In this document: one piece after another, positions 13,315-25,003 of the stretch
Numbering within the stretch: position 1 is the first letter of the stretch
Layout: the number at the start of each line of letters is the position of its first letter
DNA from: Medicago truncatula
Lineage: Eukaryota > Streptophyta > Magnoliopsida > Fabales > Fabaceae
DNA length: 64,000 nucleotides
Direction: 5' to 3'
NCBI RefSeq assembly: GCF_003473485.1
Contig: NC_053048.1
Coordinates: forward strand, 48,295,755 to 48,359,754
Program-made: the position numbers and the translations under genes
Notes under the pieces: generated by a model
The model's database searches: none
The model's input: only the letters and a program-made list of their open reading frames with translations
Told to the model about the DNA's origin: nothing

Positions 13315-16300
13315 TCATTGAATAATTGTTAATGGTAGCACTCTATAAGACAACAAGAAGCACATCACAATAGTAAAAGAAGACGGCAACACTCGCGCAC
13401 TCCCTGACATATCATCTGTGTAATCCGGGCCAGAATCTAAAACGCCGTCACTGTTGCTGCTTGGTCCTCTGCTCCACATTCCCAAGTTATTGTCTCTGTT
13501 TATTCATCACAACACACACTTCAGTCATTCCAACTCAACTCAATTCATAGAAGAGTCTAATGACTTGAAACTGATGCACAATATATTGATTTGAAGATAA
13601 AACATAATATAGCACTAATTATGGGGAAAAAAATGAAGTAATAATGAATTAGACATTGGTACCTTGCATTACCAAGAACACCAGAGTTCATGGTAAGAAG
13701 AACAATCCGATCAGCAGACTGAGGTTCAACACTATAAGCCTTCTCATACTTAACCTCTAGAGTGTCACCAGATGTAACAAAAAATGCACCATTAACCATA
13801 ACATCACCCTCAGACCTCCAATTCCACCCTTTCCACTTATTTTGCTCAGTTTCAACCCTCTTAGTAACCTCTTTAGCAAAAGGATTAATCGGCGCAAAGT
13901 AACGGTTCCCTTGACTGTTAATAGTTGGTTCACCACTCCCCCCAATGGCATACATTTCCCACTCAGTGAAATCATTGTTGACCACATGGATGTATCCTCT
14001 TCTGCATCGCGGCATCCTTTGTACAAGTTTCTCGCCAAAATGGTTGAATGCGATTGTGACTTGCATTCCCGAGTCTGGGAGGTAGTCATCGCTGTGTCCA
14101 AGAAGCATGACTTCGTTGTGGTGTGACATGAAGTTGTTGGATATCGTTATTCCTGTTGATCCCATTACTGCGTCTATTAGTCCATCTTTGCAATGTGAGA
14201 GTGTGCAATGGTCGACCCATATGTCTTTTGAACCGAATATGGATATTCCATCTCCGTCTGACATTGTTCTGTAGCCAAAGTGTTCAGGACTTGATCTCAC
14301 ATTTGTGTTCCCTGCAATATATCAGACTCCTAATTTTCATCATTTATGCTTGCTTGCTAGTTGCTTCGAAAATAAAACTTATAATATAGACAGCAATTTA
14401 ACTATAAGTTTAGTTTTAGGGTGACATAAATGATTTTGTGATCTTAAAGTAAAGTAATTTACATTTAGACATGTTCATGTGAAAATCAGTTGAACAATAA
14501 ATTTGAAGGTGAAAATCACATTCAGAGACAACAACCATAAATTCTTGAGGCGAAATAAATTTTGATTAGGTATCACAAAAGCATACCAAAATCAATTTTA
14601 ATTCTTCATAATCACTTTTAGCTCTTCTAAAATTGAATCTAAGCATATTACCAAAAAAAAATTTGAATCTAAGCATATGCATACATCTTCCAAATCGTAT
14701 ATTAGGAATGCAATGTGATGTATATGAAATAAAATGGTTGTGTTTTCTTTGGGATTTCTGTTCTTTTTTCTTACGGCTAAAATATGGTTTTAATCTCTAC
14801 AAATATGTCTCGTTTTGGTTTTAGTCCCTGTGAAAAAAATAATTTGTTTTTGGTCCTGCAAAATTTTTTGTTTTTGAGAAAATAGTCCATCCAGAGACTA
14901 TTTTCAAAAACAAAAAATTTTGCAGGGACCAAAACTACAAAATGGGTTCAGTCATCATGTGCCATGTATGCAAATCATCACAAAAATTGGGTGGGACTAT
15001 TTTAAAAAACAAAAAATTTTGCAAGGACCAAAAACAATTTTTTTTTTTACAGAAACTAAAACCAAAACGAGGCATATTTGCGGGAACTAAAACCATATTT
15101 TAGCGTTTTCTTATTGTTGGTACTTTTACAAGGGTTAGACAGCTTTTTCAACAATTACTTTTTTGTTTTTGAAATCACATCTCCACTTCTTGCAACTTGT
15201 TTTAGATTTTATTTTTTTATCTTTTATCTTTCATCTTTCTGTCATAACACTCATTGTTCATCTCTTTTCTCTGTTTTCTTTCTCCATATCTCTATTTAGA
15301 AGAGACTTTTGAGGAATAGTTTAGTACTAGTCAATTTTCTTTTTATGAGATGGTACAAAATAGGCCCCACATAGTATCTTTTTTTTTTTTTACAGAATAC
15401 TATTTTTTAATAATAACAGAAAACAGACCCCACAAAATGACCAATGTTGTACCGCGCGGCGTAATTTCTAATTTCAATACAGTATATTAATAAAAAAAAT
15501 CATTTTCTTAAACTTTATCCAAAATAAACACAACTTTTCCATTCTTCAAAACAAAACATGTGCACAGTGCAGTTATGTTTTGTCATATCCTTCAAAGCAG
15601 AATAGTATAATAAAGTTTAGGAAAAAAAATTGTTAATTACCTGAGGGGTGACAATGGTGAATATGAATGTTATGTATTATAACATTACTAATAAACTGCA
15701 AAGTAATGCATCCTCCTCCCACAATGTGAACATCAGCTCCACGTCCGTCAATAGTCTTATAACTATTAAATATAAGCTCTTGCTTCAGCTTAATCATCAT
15801 GTTACTAGGGAACACTATCCACAATGGTTCATTTTTTATCACACCATATCTTAATGTACCTGGTTTTGGGGTAACAGCATCATCATCTGATGAATCTGTT
15901 ACAACGTAAAATTCACCACCTTTTCCTCCTTTAGCATACTGACCAAACCCGATTGCACAATCAGCTAACCTTTGACGATTGTTGGGCCATTCTGGATCGC
16001 ATTTCCAACAATCGTCAATCGGGTTACCAGTCATGCATGCAGATCCAGATAGCATTTCCCTTCTTGCTATTGAAGCATTCACCTTCCTAAACACAACAAA
16101 CAAAACATTCATTTATATATTAAACTAGAAGTTGATATCAGATCAGATGCACACGATTTCGGAGACTAATTTTTTGAACTAGATAGAATCATATAAGTTA
16201 AAAAAATTCATGTAGAGAGAAAAAGCGAAATTCCTTTCTAATTATCTGCCACTAAATCAAAGAAAAAAATTCATTTTATCGTCACTAATTTTCTTTACTT

Positions 16301-17231
16301 TTTCTACTAGTTTATTAAATAGTCAGGAGATGCAAGGATGGTCTGGTGGTTAGAGTGAGAAGTTATAGATTGGAACGATAAGGAGATTAAAGTTCGATCT
16401 CTCCACCCTCAACAAAAACTAATAATATTAACCTTTCTCAATTCAAATAAAAAATAGTGTTTTAAGTTTGATTTTGAACTATGGAAACATTAAGCTATAA
16501 AAAAGGCCCATATTCTTTTTTTGAAGAAAGAAGAATATATAGAGATAAATGATAAAGTAGGTAAAGAAAAAAGACATGCCTATAATTTTCTTTTAAGGAA
16601 AGACATGCCTATAATGAATTTTTAAATGTTTTAAGTGTATATATAAAATATAAATATATATTTTCCTTCAAAAAAAATATAAATATATTAATTTTAGTCT
16701 ATACAAAAAAAAATCATCAATGATAGTCCTAGTTTGGTAATTTTGATAAATAAATAAATGTTTATAAAAATTCTGAAAATAGCCAAATTGATGATTATAT
16801 ATATATATATATATAAATGCTTATAAATTTTGTTTTTTTTTTGTGGTTATAAAAACTAAACTTTATTACACAAATTTGAAATATATTTAGCTTACAAAAA
16901 AATCTATAAAATGAACAAAAAATCATCTCATCTCACTTGAATATAGTCTAGGGTATGAACAAGAACTAGTAAGCTGAAATATGGGGAAAACAAGAAACAA
17001 CATAGTGGAAAATGACACTGGTGTCCAGATCTGCTATTTTTTTCTAAATTAATACAATGTATGAAGGTACATTGAAATGAAACAAGGGAGAGAGTACCTA
17101 TGAACTTCGTGGGCAACAGCATCAGGGTCAGGGTGTGTTCCAGGAAGAGTTAAGTTCAGCATTGCTGTTCCAAGTTGTGAAAATGAACTTAGAACAGAGA
17201 TAATTAGCAATATGCATATTGTTTTGAACAT
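13315..17231 (-). CDS. Pectate lyase, secreted, GPI-anchor-like tail
   Basis: Polysaccharide lyase family 1 enzyme that cleaves de-esterified pectin by beta-elimination in the cell wall, using Ca2+. Minus-strand exons are 17231-17098, 16086-15641, 14311-13663 and 13495-13315; all junctions keep the frame and give 469 residues. Residues 1-23 ([20 protein letters not shown]...) are a signal peptide. Next come [17 protein letters not shown], the Ca2+/substrate blocks [20 protein letters not shown] and [18 protein letters not shown], and the catalytic arginine region [18 protein letters not shown]. After the catalytic domain ends ([14 protein letters not shown]), the protein has an STG-type linker and a hydrophobic tail ([20 protein letters not shown]). 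This resembles the GPI-anchor signal of the PMR6-type pectate lyases. Intron 1 holds a possible SINE and intron 2 a Mutator-like miniature element. The family call is certain; the anchor is inference. Confidence 0.95.
14775..15104. mobile_element. Mutator-like miniature element in pectate lyase intron
   Basis: About 330 bp inside intron 2 of the pectate lyase gene. Ends are GGCTAAAATATGGTTTTAAT and its near mirror AACTAAAACCATATTTTAGC. Inner copies of 'TTTGGTCCCTG' face 'CAGGGACCAAA'. Flanks TTTTCTTAC (14766-14774) and TTTTCTTAT (15106-15114) match at 8 of 9 positions, which fits a 9-bp Mutator-type duplication. The TTTTGGTCCCTG-type end is shared with the larger element at 34.0-35.8 kb. Confidence 0.75.
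16331..16430 (+). mobile_element. Possible tRNA-derived SINE fragment
   Basis: Contains GGTCTGGTGGTTAGAGTG, similar to a tRNA 5' end with the A box. About 50 bases later comes AAGTTCGATCTC, similar to a B box. Spacing fits a tRNA-derived promoter, but no cloverleaf folds well by eye and the 3' end is unclear. Located in pectate lyase intron 1. Confidence 0.35.
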
Positions 17232-17579
17232 TGTTGATGAAATTTCAGGAGTAAGACTGTGAGTTAGTGTTACAGTGTCATGGTTTGGCTGGTTTTTCAA
17301 AAAGTGTTAGACAGTGTTGGGTAAGGTGAGTTAATAAGCATGGAAAAAAAAACCAATGATTAACCAACGAGGTTGAGTATGAAAAGAGATAGAAGAGTTT
17401 TGTTTTTGTGCTACTTTGTTGTAATAATAATAAGGGTCATGCTATACAACTTCAAATTTTACTATATTTGATGCTTTAACAAGTTATAAGGTCATTTGTT
17501 AGTATTTTTTTAATAAATATTTTTTTTTTAAAGGTTAAACTAGTCCACTTAAATTGGAGCCCTTCATGGGTTGGGGTGG

Positions 17580-17900
17580 GCCACGGTTCACCCGGAAAAA
17601 TTAAAAAATCAATATTATAGGTCTAATTTGCGAGATTTTATGCAATTTTGTATCGATTTTATATTTTGGTTGATCCAAATTTCTACAAAGTGGTGTAGTG
17701 GTCCATCCGAAAATTTAAATAATTCAGTTATAGGTCTATTTTGTGAGATTTTATACAAATTTATGTCGGTTTTAGGTTTTAGTTGATCCAAATTTCCGCA
17801 AATTGGTGTAGTGATCCACCCGAAAAATTTAAATAATTCAATTATAGATCTAATTTGTGAGACTTTAAACAATTTTTTAATAGTTAATTTTAGTGGCCCA
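17580..17900. repeat. Tandem repeat, about 115-bp unit, 2.5 copies
   Basis: Imperfect direct repeats of a unit running from CCGAAAA(A)TTTAAATAATTCA through TTGATCCAAATTT to GTGTAGTG(A/G)TCCA. Copies begin near 17590, 17707 and 17820. The open frames on both strands here are artefacts of the repeat. Confidence 0.75.
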
Positions 17901-18759
17901 CCCTAACATTTTTTTATGCCTCCACCACTGACTCAAATCGGTATTGAAGATAATCGAACCTTCAAGTAATTTTAGTAGGTTTTTAATAATAATATTAATA
18001 ATATATGATATAAAACTCATCAAGTACATTTATATAGTTTTATGATAAAATTGGAGAGAATAATATATATAGTTTATTCTTGTTAAAGTTGATTTGTATT
18101 ATGGTCCATAATTTATGGATGCTCCTTTGTATTCGTAGTCCAATTTTCGGTGCTTGTTTGTTGATAATGATGGTAAAGAGAAATTAATTTTATTAATAAT
18201 GAGAAAAAGAAAAAGAGGAAATGGTGAGAAAGAGGAGAAGAAAAGTGGTGAAATAGTCAAGGAATCACACTGCTCTCGAGGAAATGGTCTCTTCATTTGT
18301 TTGCGGGACACACAGATAGTGTCACTCTGTCCTCCCACATATCAAGGCCCCTCTCCCCTGCAGCTATGTTGAATTTATGCATGCAGTTGCACCATACTAA
18401 TACTAAGTTCTGGATTATGATTTGATTTTAATGAAGAAATAGTTTTGTATTTTTACCTAATTTTTATTTTTTTTGTCAATATTTTTACCTAAATTATTAC
18501 ACTCTTTAAATTTTAAAATAATATGTAAATATAAATCAGCATGATCTCAATGGAGTTATAATGTTATATGCTATTCGTAAACATCTTTTTACAAAACATA
18601 ACAATTAACTCAATACAGACTCGTTCTTGGGGTCGATGGAGTAGCCTTTTGACTTTTAAACCTATGGCTTGCCTATGCATATAGTATATTAGTAGTATTA
18701 GCACCAATCACGACATATTCGCATCGCAATAGCTCATTATTTTAACAAAAAAAATAAAA
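17901..18759. other. Non-coding spacer
   Basis: AT-rich. The overlapping open frames around 18100-18370 have low-complexity sequence and no domain. I see no gene. Confidence 0.4.
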
Positions 18760-19700
18760 ATAAGTTTGTTGAAATGGTTCAAAGATAAGCTAATGAGTTT
18801 CCTCACACTCTTGCTCTTGCAAGGATGATCCTATTTTTCATGCTACAACAAACTTTTTTTTTATTTTGTGAGGAGTCAATCAAGGTCTTTGACATAGTCA
18901 ACAAAAATGAAGTTATCAAAGTATAGCAAGCTCTGCTCATACTGCTTTTCATTAGTTAGTTGGTCTCCATAAATTCAACATCGCTTCCTGCCTGTTCTTT
19001 AATACACTTTGTTTACATCTAGGTCCCCATACTTTTGCTGATGTAAAACCAAAAAAACAAATTAACTCAAGATGGAAATACAACCGTAATTCCATAAGTT
19101 CTACATGTGATAAACGATTTCTTTAACTTCTATAATGCCCAACAAAAGTTTCTTCAATGAATTAAGTAAAGTAAGCAAACGCCACATAACATGTCAACTC
19201 TGTTGAAGTAACACCAACAACGGTAGTATGTGTTTGTTTGTTTGTTTGTTTTGTATGTGTTGTCGAGCATCAATACAATAGGAACCATGCTCAACAACTT
19301 GATGGAATACAGATGCATCCAAAATAATTCCCTCGTAACTTATGAGTTTTCACGTCTTCTACTTTAACACACATACTTCCCATGTTTCATGAATGAATGA
19401 CCATGCAATGTGTGAGGTACTTACGGTAAGGTAACTCTCGGTTGTTAGGTCCAGACATCACTTAAATTGATCCTCCAATCACATCCTTCAATGATTTTCA
19501 CATTCTTTTCATAGTCCAGTTCTAATTTTGTCTTCCTTTCTTTTCGTCACATTTTGATGAAATGAACCATTCAATCTTTGTACCCAACCTCTCTCGCCCG
19601 CTGCTCGCAAAACATTTTCTCGTGTATCAAGCTTTTGATATGTTGTAAACGCGTTTGTCAAATCTTCATGTATCTGTTCATTGTTGCATATCATATTGTT
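18760..19700 (-). pseudogene. Degenerate Mutator/FAR1-type transposase
   Basis: Read on the minus strand, several scattered frames match the MULE transposase / FAR1-related family. Near 19694-19600 is HEDLTNAFTTYQKLDTRENVLR, the N-terminal start of such proteins. At about 19260-19160 is MLDNTYKTNK followed, after a frameshift, by VGVTSTELTCYVAFAYF; this is the DDE-region core, usually (M)D-TYKTN...GVTSTE-TY-VAFA. At about 18930-18850 is YVKDLD-LTPHKIKKKFVVA, matching the family's YVK-TWL-PHKE-FV-AW block. Stops and frame changes between these blocks show it is dead. It may be a relative of the autonomous source of the many 9-10-bp-TSD elements in this window. Confidence 0.7.
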
Positions 19701-20064
19701 TTAAAAAGAAATCATAAGTTTCAAAATTTTGAAAATTTAAATAGATTATTTTGAAATTTTCAATCATGCAAATTAGACATTTTATCTTCTAAAACTTCCA
19801 GTTTGAATATTCAAACGACATCTTTCAAAATACCAAGACTTCTAACAACTTTTGACATTTAATTTTCTTACACATCAAGATGGGGGTGCGTGATTTTTGT
19901 AAAAAGAAAATATTTATTTTATTTTATTTGATAAAAGCAAGGGTTTAATGAAAATATCAACTGTTTGGGGGTAATAGTTATAAAATGGAGGGTATGAAAT
20001 ATAATTTTCTAAAGAGGGCCCAATAATATAAAACAAGAAAGAAAAAAAAAAGGCAAACGAAAGG

Positions 20065-20152
20065 ATGGTAGAGGCGCTCGCGGTGGTCGGCGAGAGGTGC
20101 ATAGACGGTGGTGCAGACTGCAGAGGCGTGCCAAGAATTTTCCTTATAAGGT
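20065..20152 (+). other. Possible short upstream exon
   Basis: An ATG opens 29 codons (MVEALAVVGERCIDGGADCR then GVPRIFLI) that run up to a good donor, AAG|GTAAAG. The GC-rich base use stands out from its surroundings. No matching acceptor with a clear continuation was found; the next open frame (20566-20772) shows no domain. It may be a 5' UTR exon or a gene remnant of the eIF5B-like gene. Confidence 0.25.
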
Positions 20153-20758
20153 AAAGTTGTCTGTATCTAAACCATGTTGATGAAGAATGTGAATATTTGA
20201 TTTCAATTTATTTGATACATTCATGTGATTTAAATTGAACTTCATCACTTACTCTAAATAGAGTAGAAGTGAGTTATCATAAAAACTATTAGTGTTTCTC
20301 ATTATTGTGTTTCAATCAAACATATATAACTCTTGTTTGTTAATAGATATGATATGATACTAAAACTTTAAGTTTCTTAAAAGAGAAAAAAAAAAAATAC
20401 ATTTTTAAAGGAATGTCATACTTATCTTTGAATGTTGTTTTTACAATGATTGGTTTTGGCATCTAAAAAGGCCTAGCGGCGCAACCTGTTGCCCGAATGT
20501 GTAATGTATATAACATACCTAAGCATCTTATCTTATAGTCAACTAATTAATAACATTGTCAAGGAATGGCCAAGATTCTTTCACCTTTCCCTCTATGTCC
20601 AAGATTCATAGTTAAGATTCGTAAAAGCCGTGATCCAAGGTTATTTGTTGGGACTCTCATAGTTGTAATTTCTAGAAGAGATGATCAAACTTTAATTCTG
20701 AGGAAGGAGGATTGTATAAGAAGGGTTAAGCCGCGGCGAAGAGAAACCCTAGATCGCT

Positions 20759-23700
20759 ATGGAAAACCCTAGTTTGCTCGGTGAGGGAGAGGGATATGTC
20801 AGCGATGTTGATGAAGCTATTGAAAATATCTCTGTTCCAAAAAAGGTTGAAAAAAAACATCTCCGTTCCCCGATTTGCTTGATGATTGGGCATGAGTTGA
20901 GTGGCAAAACTGCACTGCTGGATTGTATTCGAGGTACCAAAAGTGATAATAATGATTTTCAACATTATAGGGCTACATATGTTCCTGCTAAGAATATACG
21001 TGAAAGAACTAGGAAATTGAAATCTTATGAAAAAATCAAAGTTCCTGGTTTACTGTTTATTGATACTCCGGGTTTCATATCAATCCCCAGCTTAAAGTAT
21101 CGAGGTTTAGCTCTATGTGATATTGCAATCTTGGTTGTTGACATTAATATTGGGTTACGGCCACAGACAATTGAAACACTAAATCTTTTAAATATGTGCA
21201 AGACAAAGTTCATTGTTGTCTTGAATCAGGTCACTATTTTCTTCCTTTTTTATCACCATTGCTTTCAATATTTTTTGTTTACATGGTTCTCAATTATGTC
21301 GCACTGTTCTTGCACATTGTAGGTTGACAGGATTTATGGATGGAAAACATGTCGCAATGCTTCATTCCCCAATGCATATATGAAGCAGTCTCGTGATGCT
21401 GAAATAGGATTTTGTTCTATGCTCAATAGGGTAGTATACGATGTTTATTTTGTATCTGTCAGTTATGGTAGATAATTTTGGTTATTATTTGCCACCTTAG
21501 TTTTAATTTCCTTTCATGGCTAGACTATTTGGCAGTTCAGACAACATGGTATAGTTACAAAGATATGTTATCAAAACAAGGAAATGAGAGAAACGGTCAG
21601 CATTGTGCCAACAAGTGCTATAAGGTAAAACTCTTTCACCCCCTCTTTTATGCTAAACACAAATTTTGATTGTTAGTTGCGCCTTGACTGATTTTGGAGC
21701 CCAGTATTAGTTGGGTTTTTACCTATCTTGTTATATGGTGAAGCTTGCATTGAAATGAAGTTAGTTTTTGGTATGATGAATATTTCCTTTATCATTGCGA
21801 GCCACCAAAATCGACAAGTCATTTGAAGGGGGGATTTCAATAGAGAGAAAGACTAATTTACCTTTATGTTTCATTTTGTTTAATGATATTTTAATCAACA
21901 CATTTAAATTTTTTATAAACCTATGTTTTCTCCCCTCAAAATCCCTTCCATATTAGAGAGCCAAAATGTAGTCAAAAGTAGGGGTGAACAACAGGTCAGT
22001 CTCGGTTGAAAAATGCACATCCGTTCATAACCACAGTTGATATATCAACATCCATCACCGTTTGTTTGGGACCATCCCCCAACACATATCTATCAGTAGA
22101 GTCCTTCTCTTGCACTTTTGACCACCAAATCAAGAAAGGAATAATATAAAAGTGATAAGAAGGTTGAGTGAGTAATGCAGATTGTGAGGATATGTGTTGG
22201 GGGGGTGGGCGAAGGTTCATAGAGAAACAAGGGAACTTTTGAAGACAAGATGTGAGGAAATGTTAGTGAAATGAAAAGCTAAAAATGTTGGTAAATGGAA
22301 GAAAAAAAGTTAAGTTTAATTAAGTAGAAAGAATTGTATCCCACCCACAATTCAACCAAACATTGTTTATTAGTTGTATATTACTTCCAATTTGAATGAA
22401 GTTGTGCAATGCATAGTTAGCTTGTCAGCCTTGTCTTGCTTTATCACAGAAAAGGAGCTAACATGGCACTGGTATGGTCAAATCACAGAAATTTTTCACT
22501 ACTTGCATCATATATCCGGTCGGATTCTGTTTGTCTTGGGTGAATTTTCCATATCCGATTCCGCCCATGCTTAGGGGCATGGGTCCGTTTCACTGGCCCG
22601 CGGACCCGACTCATCCATTTGAACCCGACCGCATGCCAAAATTTTGTGCAGTTAGTGCGGTTTTGGGCCGGGTTAAGTTCTTTTGTCCAGCCCTAGTCAA
22701 AATTGATTTCATTTCCCTCCCTCCCAGAAAGTTGAATCCAATCATCTCTATTTATATTTGGGATCTTCCAAAATCTTGTTCAGTCTGTTTGAGCTCTACC
22801 TGCCTGTTTGAGATCTACCTAAAAGTATGGTGAATTGGTTCGAGCAATCTTCTCGGGTGGGTGTGTGAAAAGAGGAGACCCATCTCCATTTATCTTGGAT
22901 TCTAGCTTGGTTAGAAATTTGCCAAATATAAACTTCTCTGTGATTCTTTCTCTATTGATGATATTTTTGAACTTATATTGCAGTGGTGAAGGAATCTCAG
23001 ATATGTTATTACAATTGGTTATGTGGACCCAAAAAACAATGGTTGAAAAACTTACATACAGGGAAGAATTGCAGGTAGACTATATTGTCACGTCATTGAA
23101 GTTGGTCGAATACTTTTTGATTGTTAACTGCATAGACTCAATTGTTATTTGTTTGTGGATACCAGTGTATTATTTTGGATGTCAATGATTTTGAAGACTG
23201 TGGAACCACTCTTAATGTTGTTTTAGTTAATGGTGTTCTACATGAAGGAGATCAAATAGCTGTATGTGGAAGGCAGGCAAGCATCTCTGATTCTAACTGC
23301 ATCATCTTTTATTAATACTTACACTCTGCTTCTGCCTAACGAACTTTCTATTATAGGGTACAACAATTGTTACTTCAATTCAAGCTTTACTGAAAACTCC
23401 TCCATTGATGGAACTAGGTGCTAAGGTACATTTACATCTTCTGTATTTTATTTATTTCAGTATCATATTTGTTGCTTGATTGGAAAATTGTAACTTAGGT
23501 GCATTATTTTCTAGTATATATGTGAACAAGAGACTCTCTTGGGTCCGAGTTAATATATTTGTGTTTATTTGGTATTAAAGGATGGTTTTGGATGGTAAAA
23601 TTTGAGTGAGTTCTAATGAATGCTTAACTATTGGAAGTTAAGTAAATAACATTGAGATTTTTAACATTGTGCTTAGCATGAAGGAGTGGAGCTTAAAAAC

Positions 23701-25003
23701 CAGAAGCCCAATAATTTGATGGGTGATTCTTAATGTTAATTTTATCAATTCTAGCTCAAATGATTGAGTAGAAATGTTTTCTTTGTTAAAGGGATCTAAC
23801 TCTAGAACTTAAAGCCATTGCTGAGTGGTTTTAAAATGGTAGTAAATTTGAAAGTTTAGATGAACGCAACTAGTAGGCTTGTAAGAGTTACATTCTTTAA
23901 AGACATTGGTTAGAATATTACTTCTAACCAATAATATTCTAGCATGTCCTCATCTAAGTTTTATTTTATACTTACTCCGCAGTTATGATATTCTGTAGCT
24001 TAACATGTTCGACCTTTACCTTGAGCTTCAAGGCTAAAACCTTGCCGAAATCTAGTCTCCTAAAAACGGAAATTCACTAGCAGGATCGAGTTTTAACATA
24101 AGATAGTTTAGCTTGAAATTCAGTACAAGTTTGACAATTAGTGTTTTTGCATGTGATTTAACTCACTTGTGTGATGTACGATATTAAAACTATGTTTGAC
24201 ACGACAATGCATGTATTGTAGCCTGTGTCTAGCTCTTCTAGTGTGTGAGAGTGAATGCTGACATGCTTCAGAGTTCAGGCTATGAAAAAGTACTTTAGTT
24301 TTCATGATGTGTTAAAACTTTGAAATCAACATTTAAGACTTCCTCATAATGTTAAGACTTGCTATAAGCCAGAAATGCTCCAGCAAGTATAGTTGTTCAT
24401 ACTTCATATTATGAAGGGTTTTTCAAAGTCAGAAACTATATCAATCAAGGGGATGGGAATCACCTTGTTTGAAAGGGTCTTTGATGACTAGTTTCTTATA
24501 CGCCACAAATTGTAAATTACCGGGATGAATGAATGAACTCCTCGTCGATGTATGTTATTTTATTGTCAAATGCCAATTATTTGTTTGCTGTAATATATTC
24601 TAAAACAATGAATTAGATTTCAGATTTGTGGTCTAATTTCAGGGAGACTATATCCACTGCAAAAAAGTCAAAGGTGCGAAGGCCATCAAGATCATTGCTC
24701 AGGTACTTCTTTGGGATATTGACTTCTTTGTGCCTTTTTAACTATGTCTTTCTTCATTCTAATGTTTTTAAATGTTTCAGAGAATCGGAGTTTTGGTATG
24801 ATATTTGTATAATATTTCAGGGACTTCAAGATGCTGTTGTTGGCTCTAATGTATATATGGCGAAGCCTGATGAAGATTTCAAAGAAGGAGAATTGGTGAA
24901 GGGCGAGACAATGAGAATTATTGGACTCCAAAACTATATTATATTTTTGGGTCTGATAGCTGTTGTGATGTTGTTGTTGCCTTGGTTATATCTAATGTGC
25001 TAA
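20759..25003 (+). CDS. Short eIF5B-like G protein with C-terminal membrane tail
   Basis: Related to eIF5B, the GTPase that joins ribosomal subunits in translation initiation. Exons are 20759-21229, 21323-21430, 21536-21624, 22984-23074, 23166-23276, 23357-23425, 24643-24702 and 24821-25003. All phases agree, giving 393 residues against more than 1,000 for normal eIF5B. Present: G1 GHELSGKT (44-51), G5 TSAISGEG (219-226), and domain II with NVVLVNGVLHEGDQIAVCG. Absent or altered: the long charged N-terminus, domains III and IV, the G2 GGIT threonine, the catalytic His of DTPGH (here DTPGF, 102-106) and the NKVD lysine (here NQVD, 156-159). Residues 372-392 (IIFLGLIAVVMLLLPWLYLM) form a hydrophobic helix with one residue after it, like a tail anchor. 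Intron 5 has a GC donor (CAG|GCAAGC). A pseudogene is possible, but no stop or frameshift was found. Confidence 0.85.
21979..22695. mobile_element. hAT-type miniature element in eIF5B-like intron 3
   Basis: About 717 bp. Ends TAGGGGTGAACAA and TTGTCCAGCCCTA are near-mirror terminal repeats. Flanks GTCAAAAG (21971-21978) and GTCAAAAT (22696-22703) match at 7 of 8 positions, as expected for an old hAT insertion. The right part is GC-rich (GGCCCGCGGACCCGAC), as in the hAT element at 49.2 kb. No transposase. Confidence 0.7.

Noticed and set aside
13757..14101. Alternate frame of 114 codons and a plus-strand frame at 13842-14126
   Set aside because: Both overlap pectate lyase exon 3, whose own frame carries the family motifs.
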